Below, piece after piece: positions 1 to 4,274 of a DNA stretch of 6,270 bases. Each line of letters begins with the position of its first letter. Position 1 is the first letter of the stretch. Source of the DNA: JBBQXK01 sp038251625 (GTDB lineage Bacteria; Pseudomonadota; Alphaproteobacteria; Rhodobacterales; Rhodobacteraceae). A program made the translations under genes and the position numbers. A model generated the notes under the pieces. The model saw only the letters and a list, made by a program, of their open reading frames with translations. It searched no databases and was not told where the DNA came from. The stretch covers positions 1-6,270 of the forward strand of contig JBBSBE010000187.1 of assembly GCA_038251625.1 (NCBI GenBank), in the 5' to 3' direction.

Positions 1-168
1 CTGCGCGAGGGTGACGTGATCACCGAAGCGGGCCAGCAGAAGGTGGTGGCGTTGAAGGATCTGACCGAGCGTATCACCGAGGCCGAAGGGGCGGGGCGCA
101 AGTCGTTGCTGTTGCTGATCCGCCGGGGTGGCGACCCGCGCTTTGTGGCGCTTTCGATCGAAAAGTAA
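1..168 (+). CDS. Do/HtrA-type periplasmic serine protease, C-terminal PDZ end (partial)
   Basis: The last 55 codons of a gene that begins outside the window, ending at TAA 166-168. The visible peptide has the features of the second half of a PDZ domain: an LREGDVITEAG segment (the usual '(L)xxGDvIxxvng' strand and turn), then a helix (VVALKDLTERITEAE), then the final strands LLLLIRRGGDPRFVALSIE. This arrangement is typical of the last PDZ domain of DegP/DegQ/MucD proteases, which degrade or refold misfolded proteins in the periplasm. The catalytic His-Asp-Ser domain lies upstream and cannot be seen, so another PDZ protein such as an RseP-like protease or a C-terminal processing protease is possible but less likely, because the protein stops right after the PDZ fold. 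A strong terminator follows 26 bases downstream. Confidence 0.75.
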   Translation: MREGDVITEAGQQKVVALKDLTERITEAEGAGRKSLLLLIRRGGDPRFVALSIEK

Positions 169-194
169 TGCCTGATCAGGGCGGTGCGTGGCAA

Positions 195-219
195 GGCGTC
201 CGGGAAACCGGGCGCCTTT
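195..219 (+). terminator. Intrinsic terminator after the Do-like protease gene
   Basis: A nine-pair stem (195-203 with 208-216, one G-U pair at 199/212) closes a GAAA tetraloop at 204-207 and is followed by TTTC. It lies 26 bases after the protease stop codon and just before the end of the convergent lipoprotein gene. On the minus strand the stem is followed by TTGCC, so it may also help stop transcription from the other side, but the T-tract is better in the plus direction. Confidence 0.75.
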
Positions 220-225
220 CGCGCA

Positions 226-774
226 TCATGGCGTCTTTTGGGGCTCGGGGGGCGCCGCGAAGTCGATTGCCACGATCCCAAGGGCGCGGGCGCTGGCCAG
301 TGCCAGCGTGTCGCTGTCCAGCCCGCGCGGGCGCTGCCAGGCGCGGATGGCCGCGCGGGTGGGGGCGTCGATTTCGCCCGTGACGGGCTGCAGATAGAGC
401 CCCCGCGCCTTCAGCGCCCGCTGCACCGTGGCCACGAAGGCCACCGTATAGGCATCGGGGCAGGGGGTCTGGAACCAGACCGAGCGGCGCTCCGATACGA
501 TCTTTTGATAGGTTTCGGTGCGGAAGGTCGCGGCGGCGATCAGGCTGCCGTCTGGCGCGCGTCGCTCTGGCGTGGCCAGCACCTGTTCGGTGACGGTTTC
601 GATTGTGGCTGGCGTTACATCCCCGGCCCAGCAGGCGCCCGCTGGTTCGGGCGGCGCGGTCGTGCCGCTGCGGGGAACCAGCGCGGAGGCAAGGTCAGCC
701 TCGCTTGGCGGTGTCAGCGCGGGGGTGCAGGCGGCAAGCGACAGCGCAAGGGCAAAGGAGAAGGGGCGCTGCAT
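226..774 (-). CDS. Lipoprotein with a C-terminal peptidoglycan-binding-like domain
   Basis: A 182-residue protein. The ATG at 774 is chosen because it opens directly into a bacterial lipoprotein signal: MQRPFSFALALSLAAC, with lipobox L13-A14-A15-C16, so Cys16 should be lipidated. The reading frame extends upstream to 960, but that part is arginine-rich and has no signal. A Pro/Ala-rich linker (17-48) follows, then a middle region with Cys48 and Cys105, possibly a disulfide. Residues about 112-170 (TVQRALKARGLYLQPVTGEIDAPTRAAIRAWQ then an LxxASARALGI segment) match the three-helix peptidoglycan-binding domain 1 pattern: a 'VQ.AL...G.Y...vdG..g..T..Ai..fQ' motif. I infer an outer-membrane or periplasmic envelope protein that contacts the cell wall; no catalytic domain is visible. 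It lies 85 bases downstream of the DnaE2-like gene on the same strand, so cotranscription is possible. Confidence 0.72.
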   Translation of the reverse strand: MQRPFSFALALSLAACTPALTPPSEADLASALVPRSGTTAPPEPAGACWAGDVTPATIETVTEQVLATPERRAPDGSLIAAATFRTETYQKIVSERRSVWFQTPCPDAYTVAFVATVQRALKARGLYLQPVTGEIDAPTRAAIRAWQRPRGLDSDTLALASARALGIVAIDFAAPPEPQKTP

Positions 775-859
775 CGGGCCTCGGCGGTTTTTCGGGCCCT
801 GTCGTGGTGCGGGGCGCTGAGTGACAACTCTAGCGGCAAAGCCCGTGGGGCGGAAGGGA

Positions 860-1279
860 TCAGGGCTGGTCGCCCGCGCGGTTCCCGTCGGTGCGAAAGC
901 CCGGCAGAAGGAGGTGGTCGAGCATCGGCGACAGATCCTCGATCCCCTCGGCCACCACATGCACCACGCCCGCCTCGCGCTGCAACCGCCCGGTGACGCG
1001 CAAAAGCCGCCCCGAGATCACCGCGCGGCGAAAGCGTTCGTAGATCTTGGCCCAGACCACCACGTTGGCCACGCCCGTCTCATCCTCCAGGGTCATGAAG
1101 ATCACGCCCTTGGCCGTGCCGGGCCGCTGGCGCAAAAGCACGAGCCCCGCCACCGTGACCCGCGCGCCGCCCGGCGGTTCGTCCAGCCGGGCATGGGGCA
1201 GGGCGGCAGGCGGGCGCGGCCAGGCACCGGGGGCGGGTGCCGCGCGCATCCAGTCGGGCAGGGGGGCGGCGTCGGTCAT
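860..1279 (-). CDS. Stand-alone OB-fold protein resembling the C-terminus of error-prone polymerase DnaE2 (ImuC)
   Basis: A 139-residue protein if started at the ATG at 1279. Residues about 41-118 (VTVAGLVLLRQRPGTAKGVI, then FMTLEDETGVANVVVW, RLLRVTGRLQREAGVVHVVA and EDLSPML) are the characteristic OB-fold at the C-terminus of DnaE2/ImuC, the error-prone polymerase III alpha subunit of the imuA-imuB-dnaE2 mutagenesis cassette. Full-length DnaE2 is roughly 1,000-1,100 residues. Here the PHP and polymerase palm, fingers and thumb regions are all absent, and the usual C-terminal tail is replaced by a short end (LLLPGFRTDGNRAGDQP). Residues 1-40 are Pro/Ala-rich and not recognised. The OB-fold reading frame is intact. 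A perfect LexA-type box lies two bases upstream of the ATG, so the gene is probably SOS-induced. It may be a dnaE2 relic still fused to an SOS promoter, or a single-domain nucleic-acid-binding protein kept under selection. The polymerase itself cannot be made from this locus. An alternative start is Met11. Confidence 0.7.
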   Translation of the reverse strand: MTDAAPLPDWMRAAPAPGAWPRPPAALPHARLDEPPGGARVTVAGLVLLRQRPGTAKGVIFMTLEDETGVANVVVWAKIYERFRRAVISGRLLRVTGRLQREAGVVHVVAEGIEDLSPMLDHLLLPGFRTDGNRAGDQP

Positions 1280-1281
1280 AA

Positions 1282-1296
1282 GAACGAATATAGAAC
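1282..1296 (-). promoter_or_regulatory. LexA (SOS) box, alphaproteobacterial GTTC-N7-GTTC
   Basis: Read on the minus strand the site is GTTCTATATTCGTTC, an exact match to the direct-repeat operator GTTC-N7-GTTC described for LexA of Rhodobacter and other alphaproteobacteria. It lies two bases before the ATG of the DnaE2-like OB-fold gene. Finding the SOS operator directly in front of a fragment of a known SOS gene makes a chance match unlikely. Because the intergenic region is only 121 bases, it might also affect the divergent ferredoxin gene, though its position favours control of the minus-strand gene. Confidence 0.8.
1287..1292 (-). promoter_or_regulatory. Candidate -10 element inside the LexA box
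   Basis: On the minus strand this reads TATATT, close to TATAAT, and lies inside the seven-base spacer of the LexA box. Seven bases separate it from the ATG at 1279, which would place the transcription start at about the A of the start codon, giving a leaderless mRNA. No Shine-Dalgarno sequence is visible between the box and the ATG, which fits. I find no good -35 element 17 bases upstream (the sequence there is CTTTCC-like), so this is a moderate call. Confidence 0.45.
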
Positions 1297-1400
1297 ATAT
1301 GATGCGCAGGGAAAGCCTTTTTGCCACGCGCCCGCCCTCTGGCAATGGCGCGGAATTTGGCCTATCCACCAAACGCGAAAAGATGCGGAAGGGGACGGGA

Positions 1401-1724
1401 ATGGCGAAGATCACCTATGTGGAACATGGCGGGAAAGAGCATGTCGTGGACGTGCCAACCGGCCTGACGGTCATGGAAGGCGCGCGCGACAACGGCATTC
1501 CGGGGATCGAGGCCGATTGCGGCGGCGCCTGTGCCTGTTCCACCTGCCATGTCTATGTCGATCCGGCCTGGGTTGGGAAACTGCCGAAGAAGGACGCGAT
1601 GGAAGAGGACATGCTGGATTTCGCATGGCAGCCCGACCCTGCGCGCTCGCGCCTGACGTGCCAGTTGAAGGTGACGGATGCGCTGGACGGGCTGCGGGTG
1701 CAGATGCCGGAAAAGCAGATCTGA
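1401..1724 (+). CDS. fdxE: Adrenodoxin-type [2Fe-2S] ferredoxin (ferredoxin VI-like)
   Basis: A 107-residue soluble electron carrier. The cluster ligands are Cys40, Cys46, Cys49 and Cys87, giving the C-X5-C-X2-C-X37-C pattern of the adrenodoxin/Isc-ferredoxin/putidaredoxin branch. An extra Cys44 lies in the GGACACSTCH loop, as is usual in the alphaproteobacterial members. The start MAKITYVEHG, the middle GLTVMEGARDNGIPGIEADC and the end GLRVQMPEKQI agree closely with what I recall of Rhodobacter capsulatus ferredoxin VI, the fdxE product; the symbol rests on that memory. The ATG at 1401 has a strong ribosome-binding site (GGAAGGGGA, 1387-1395). Likely roles are electron transfer from a ferredoxin reductase to Fe-S cluster assembly or a P450-type partner; none is encoded here. 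The stop overlaps the start of the next gene (TGATG). Confidence 0.92.
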   Translation: MAKITYVEHGGKEHVVDVPTGLTVMEGARDNGIPGIEADCGGACACSTCHVYVDPAWVGKLPKKDAMEEDMLDFAWQPDPARSRLTCQLKVTDALDGLRVQMPEKQI

Positions 1725-2431
1725 TGCGGGCGGCGGCGCTGGTGCTGGCGATGATCGCCGGACCCGCGCAGGCAGAGGGTCCGGCTCCGGTGCTGTCGGC
1801 AGAGTTGATCCTTGCCACCGATCGCTACGATCATGGGGTGTTGGGCGACGCCATCGAATGGGGCGGCCTGCGCCTTTTGCTGCAGGGTGCCATTGCGAGC
1901 GGCGTGCAGATCATCACGCTGCCGCCCGACCGCGTCTTCGAGGATGTGACGGCACGGGTGACCGATCTGGACGGCGACGGCGTGGCCGAGGTGCTGGTGG
2001 TCGAGACCGACATGTCGCTTGGCGCCTCGCTTGCCGTCTATGACGGGGCGGGGAAGCGGGCCGCCACCCCTTTCATCGGGCAGCGCCATCGCTGGCTTGC
2101 GCCGGCCGCCGTGGGCGATTTCGACGGCGACGGGCGGCCCGAGATTGCCTATGTGGACCGCCCGCATCTGGCGCGCGAACTGGTGTTCGTGCGGCTGGAG
2201 GGCGATGTATTGGTGGAACTGGCGCGCGCGCCCGGCTTTTCCAACCACCGGATCGGCGACAAGGCCATCACCAGCGCCGTGCGCGATTGCGGTGGCGTGG
2301 CAGAGGTGATCCTGCCCGATGTCGGTTGGCGCCGTGTTATGGCGGCAAGGGTGGACGGGGGTGCGGTCGTTGTGCGCGATGTCGGCCCCTACCGCCGCCC
2401 GGGCGATATCGACCGCGCCGCACGGTGCTGA
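1724..2431 (+). CDS. Secreted FG-GAP/VCBS-like protein with two calcium-loop motifs
   Basis: A 235-residue protein whose ATG (1724-1726) overlaps the ferredoxin TGA by one base, so it is probably translationally coupled. Residues 1-17 (MRAAALVLAMIAGPAQA) look like a Sec signal peptide cleaved after AQA, placing the mature protein in the periplasm. Two EF-hand-like loops are visible: D81-L-D-G-D-G-V-A-E89 and D132-F-D-G-D-G-R-P-E140. Both are preceded by short strand segments (ARVTDLDGDG, AAVGDFDGDG), as in FG-GAP/VCBS beta-propeller repeats that bind calcium. Only two clear repeats are seen, too few for a full seven-bladed propeller, so the fold may be partial. Cys189 and Cys235 (the last residue) might form a disulfide. 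The substrate or partner is unknown, and a link to the cytoplasmic ferredoxin is not obvious. The reading frame runs open far upstream, but the signal peptide fixes this start. Confidence 0.82.
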   Translation: MRAAALVLAMIAGPAQAEGPAPVLSAELILATDRYDHGVLGDAIEWGGLRLLLQGAIASGVQIITLPPDRVFEDVTARVTDLDGDGVAEVLVVETDMSLGASLAVYDGAGKRAATPFIGQRHRWLAPAAVGDFDGDGRPEIAYVDRPHLARELVFVRLEGDVLVELARAPGFSNHRIGDKAITSAVRDCGGVAEVILPDVGWRRVMAARVDGGAVVVRDVGPYRRPGDIDRAARC

Positions 2432-2441
2432 GGCGCGCGCG

Positions 2442-3089
2442 TCAGAACGGCAGCGCCTCGCCTTCCCAATTCTGAAAGCAGCCGCTGGTGGCAAGCGAGA
2501 GTGCATCAAAGCAGGCGATCAGGCCCGTGGCGGATTCTGGCGGTGCGATATCGGCACCCGCCGATCCCATGTCGGTCTGCACCCAGCCGGGGTGGTAGAC
2601 GCCCACCGAAATGCCATCCCGCGCAAGGTCTGCCGCAAGGTTGCGGCCGAGGTTCAGCGCGGCGGCCTTCGATGCGCGGTAAAGGTAGTGGCCACCCGGG
2701 GCAAGCGTGCTCGACCCCATCTTTGAACTGATGATCGCGATCTTTCCCTTTGCCGTGCGCAGTGCGGGCAGCATCGCCTCGACCGTCAGCGCAACGCCGG
2801 TCACGTTGACCGCCAGTGTGGCCGCCCAGCGGTCGGCCAGGGGGCCGGTGGTGCGGTCAAGCAGCACGCCCGCATTGCAGACCAGAAGATCGAGCGGTGC
2901 GCTGTCCTTGGCGGCCAGGGCGGCAAGGCCGGTCGGGTCTGTCACGTCCACCTGGCGCCAGGTGACACCGGGCACACGCGGCGGGTTCGGCCCGCGCGCC
3001 GTACCCGTTACCCGGTCGCCGCGCGCGGCAAGGGCGGTCACAAGGGCAAGGCCGATGCCCCGGTTCGCACCTGTCACGATGGCGCGCAT
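2442..3089 (-). CDS. Short-chain dehydrogenase/reductase, C-factor-like
   Basis: A 215-residue Rossmann-fold oxidoreductase of the classical SDR type. Visible motifs are the nucleotide-binding loop T6-G-A-N-R-G-I-G13, the adenine-site Asp (VDVTD, 47-51), C71-N-A-G74, Asn95 in the AVNVTG helix, a serine pair at 121-122 as the likely catalytic Ser region, Y137-R-A-S-K141 as the catalytic Tyr and Lys, and the P167-G-W-V-Q-T-D-M segment after the active site. Arg10 in the glycine loop suggests NADP(H). The short length and the SSKMGS and HPGWVQTDMG segments recall the CsgA/C-factor-like subgroup, whose substrates are mostly unknown. The start is the ATG at 3089, which overlaps the stop of the DUF1178 gene by one base (TGATG). 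The 3' end converges on the FG-GAP gene with only 10 bases between the stops. Confidence 0.88.
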   Translation of the reverse strand: MRAIVTGANRGIGLALVTALAARGDRVTGTARGPNPPRVPGVTWRQVDVTDPTGLAALAAKDSAPLDLLVCNAGVLLDRTTGPLADRWAATLAVNVTGVALTVEAMLPALRTAKGKIAIISSKMGSSTLAPGGHYLYRASKAAALNLGRNLAADLARDGISVGVYHPGWVQTDMGSAGADIAPPESATGLIACFDALSLATSGCFQNWEGEALPF

Positions 3090-3496
3090 CAGTTCAGCTT
3101 TCGCGTGGGGGTAAAGGGCAGGGGGGCCACGGGCACGCCATCCTCGATCAGCTTCTTTGCTTCTTCCGGCCGCGCCTCGCCATGGATCGACCGTTCTGGC
3201 GCCTCGCCCTCGTGGATGCGGCGCGCTTCGGTGGCAAAGTTCATGCCCACATATTCGGACTTGGCCTCGATCTCGCGCTTCAGCCGGGCCAGCATCTCGG
3301 CGCGCGTGGGTGCCGTGACTGCGGGGGGGGCGGCGGTGGCGACGGCGGGTGCCATCGGCGCCTTCTCGATCCGCGCACTGCCGCAATCGGGGCAAGAAAG
3401 CGCCCGACTACCAGAGAGCGTGTCGTACGCATTGGCCGACTGGAACCAGCTGTCGAAGCGGTGGTCCCGATCGCAGCGAAGGGTGTAACGGATCAT
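3089..3496 (-). CDS. DUF1178 family protein with a zinc-ribbon-like N-terminus
   Basis: A 135-residue protein. It begins MIRYTLRCDRDHRFDSWFQS and carries C35-P-D-C38, so Cys8, His12, Cys35 and Cys38 could form a small zinc site. The second half, EYVGMNFATEARRIHEGEAP then ERSIHGEARPEEAKKLIEDG and a VPVAPLPF end, matches the conserved core of DUF1178, a family common in alpha- and betaproteobacteria whose function is not established. A Pro/Ala linker (51-63) joins the halves. The linker contains a run of eight C on the coding strand (3330-3323), but the frame stays correct on both sides. The start at 3496 follows the family's usual MIRY opening; the preceding ribosome-binding site is weak. The stop overlaps the dehydrogenase start, so the two are likely cotranscribed. 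Confidence 0.88.
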   Translation of the reverse strand: MIRYTLRCDRDHRFDSWFQSANAYDTLSGSRALSCPDCGSARIEKAPMAPAVATAAPPAVTAPTRAEMLARLKREIEAKSEYVGMNFATEARRIHEGEAPERSIHGEARPEEAKKLIEDGVPVAPLPFTPTRKLN

Positions 3497-3506
3497 CGGC
3501 AAGCTC

Positions 3507-3541
3507 GCATGCGGCCAAAAGGCCAAGCCGCGAAGCTATGC
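3507..3541 (-). repeat. Imperfect hairpin upstream of the DUF1178 gene
   Basis: GCAT (3507-3510) pairs with ATGC (3538-3541), and GCGGC (3511-3515) pairs with GCCGC (3527-3531), with a six-base bulge at 3532-3537. An alternative inner stem is GGCC-AAAA-GGCC (3513-3524). It lies 11-45 bases upstream of the DUF1178 ATG within the 90-base gap after the Nudix gene. There is no T-tract, so it is unlikely to be an intrinsic terminator. It could be leader RNA structure or chance in GC-rich DNA. Confidence 0.25.
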
Positions 3542-3586
3542 GACGGGGCGGCGAATTCAAGCCCCCTGTTCACGGGCCTGCATGGC

Positions 3587-4057
3587 TCATGAGCTCGCAG
3601 GAGAGAAGCCCGCGATCAGGGTCTGCAACTCGGGTTCGTCCACCTTCAGCGCCGCGCGGTCGAGCGCGAACCATTTGACGCGCCGCTCGCGCGCTTCGGG
3701 AAATACCTTCTGCCGGTGGGACACGCGCATCGCATAGACCGCCACGATGCAGGGCACCTCGACCGGGGCAGAAGTGCGGTCCAGCACCTTGTCATAGGTG
3801 AAGAACCCCAAAGCCTCTGCCTCGGCCTTGCCCTTTGCACCGGCTTCTTCCCAGGCCTCTCGCGCCGCCGCATCGGCGGGTGACAGGCCAGTGATGGGCC
3901 AGCCCTTGGGGATCACCCAACGGCCAGTCTCGCGGCTGGTGACCAGCAGCACCTCGGTCCGCCCGTGCGACTGGCGCCAGCACAGGGCCGCGTATTGCGT
4001 GCGTCGGTCAGCGCCGTCGCAGGCGAAAGTCTCTTTCGGAACCGATTTCATGCGCAT
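3587..4057 (-). CDS. Nudix hydrolase, diphosphoinositol-polyphosphate-phosphatase-like subgroup
   Basis: A 156-residue protein with a Nudix box at residues 52-74: G52-W-P-I-T-G-L-S-P-A-D-A-A-A-R66-E67-A-W-E70-E71-A-G73-A. The REUXEEXG core that binds the catalytic Mg2+ is intact. The first Glu of the G-X5-E signature is Leu58 here. From memory, the KGWP-type Nudix proteins of alphaproteobacteria, related to diadenosine/diphosphoinositol polyphosphate hydrolases, often lack that Glu. The preceding RWVIPKGWP strand and the C-terminal VKWFALDRA segment support the subgroup. The expected reaction is hydrolysis of a nucleoside diphosphate linked to another moiety, but the substrate is not predictable. 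The start could be the ATG at 4057 or the in-frame ATG at 4051, which has AGG seven bases upstream. It is followed after 90 bases by the DUF1178 and dehydrogenase genes on the same strand. Confidence 0.88.
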   Translation of the reverse strand: MRMKSVPKETFACDGADRRTQYAALCWRQSHGRTEVLLVTSRETGRWVIPKGWPITGLSPADAAAREAWEEAGAKGKAEAEALGFFTYDKVLDRTSAPVEVPCIVAVYAMRVSHRQKVFPEARERRVKWFALDRAALKVDEPELQTLIAGFSPASS

Positions 4058-4192
4058 GCCTGTTTGCTCTGGCCGTTGGGGCCTTGGCCCCGTTCGGGGC
4101 AGTGGGGAAAGAATGCTCTGACAGAATCCAGTTGTCGAGTTGTAGATAGCACTTTTTCCGGGGTTTGTCGGCCCTGATTGCGCAAACAGGCA
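4057..4192. repeat. 11-bp perfect inverted repeat spanning most of the divergent intergenic region
   Basis: TGCCTGTTTGC at 4057-4067 and its exact reverse complement GCAAACAGGCA at 4182-4192 lie 114 bases apart. As a result both divergent leaders contain the same GCAAACAGGCA word in the sense direction: it overlaps the Nudix ATG by one base on the minus strand and lies about 83 bases before the deacetylase ATG on the plus strand. Possible readings are a pair of operator sites for one regulator, or terminal repeats of a small non-coding element. I see no obvious target-site duplication. Confidence 0.4.
4078..4100. repeat. Two mutually exclusive GC-rich hairpins
   Basis: GGGGCC (4078-4083) pairs with GGCCCC (4086-4091) around a two-base gap, while GCCCC (4087-4091) also pairs with GGGGC (4096-4100) around a GTTC loop. 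The middle segment can therefore form only one of the two stems. In the minus-strand transcript this would sit about 20 to 43 bases upstream of the Nudix ATG. No leader peptide or T-tract accompanies it, so an attenuator role is speculative. Confidence 0.35.
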
Positions 4193-4212
4193 GGAATCAA
4201 AGGTATTTGCGC
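4180..4212. repeat. 7-bp inverted repeat upstream of the deacetylase gene
   Basis: GCGCAAA (4180-4186) and TTTGCGC (4206-4212) are perfect reverse complements separated by 19 bases. The left arm lies inside the palindrome TTGCGCAA (4178-4185). It ends 62 bases before the deacetylase start and could be an operator or a leader hairpin. It overlaps the right arm of the longer 11-bp inverted repeat. Confidence 0.3.
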
Positions 4213-4274
4213 GAATTTGACGAAGGCGGCGCGGCGCCTATGCTGCTTTGGGCGGGGCAAAAGGGTGGCGGTGC

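Larger units (their letters stand above)
4058..4274. promoter_or_regulatory. Divergent intergenic region between the Nudix and deacetylase genes
   Basis: This 217-base region must hold the promoters of both divergent genes. A weak plus-strand candidate is CTGACA (4118-4123) with either TGTAGA (4141-4146, 17-base spacing) or TAGATA (4143-4148, 19-base spacing). A tandem eight-base near-repeat (GTTGTCGA/GTTGTAGA) lies at 4131-4146. No tRNA, small gene or terminator with a T-tract was recognised in it. The hairpins and inverted repeats are listed separately. Confidence 0.5.

Noticed and set aside
777..799. GGGCC/GGCCC pairing between the OB-fold and lipoprotein genes as a terminator
   Set aside because: Only five pairs with a 14-base loop and no T-tract in the minus direction; common in GC-rich DNA.
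184..996. Long plus-strand open frames over the lipoprotein gene and its surroundings
   Set aside because: They are Arg/Gly-rich shadows opposite a gene with a clear lipoprotein signal and a peptidoglycan-binding motif; no recognisable domain.
821..1723. Upstream extension of the FG-GAP-like protein frame (start at 821)
   Set aside because: It crosses the OB-fold and ferredoxin genes in other frames, and the true start at 1724 is fixed by a signal peptide.
2428..2445. CTGA/TCAG inverted repeat at the convergent gene ends as a bidirectional terminator
   Set aside because: Four pairs only, no inner stem beyond GC alternation and no T-tract; not enough to call.
1553..2509. 318-codon minus-strand frame opposite the FG-GAP-like gene
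   Set aside because: His/Arg-rich, no motif, and it covers a plus-strand gene with a signal peptide and two DxDGDG loops; typical high-GC antisense shadow.
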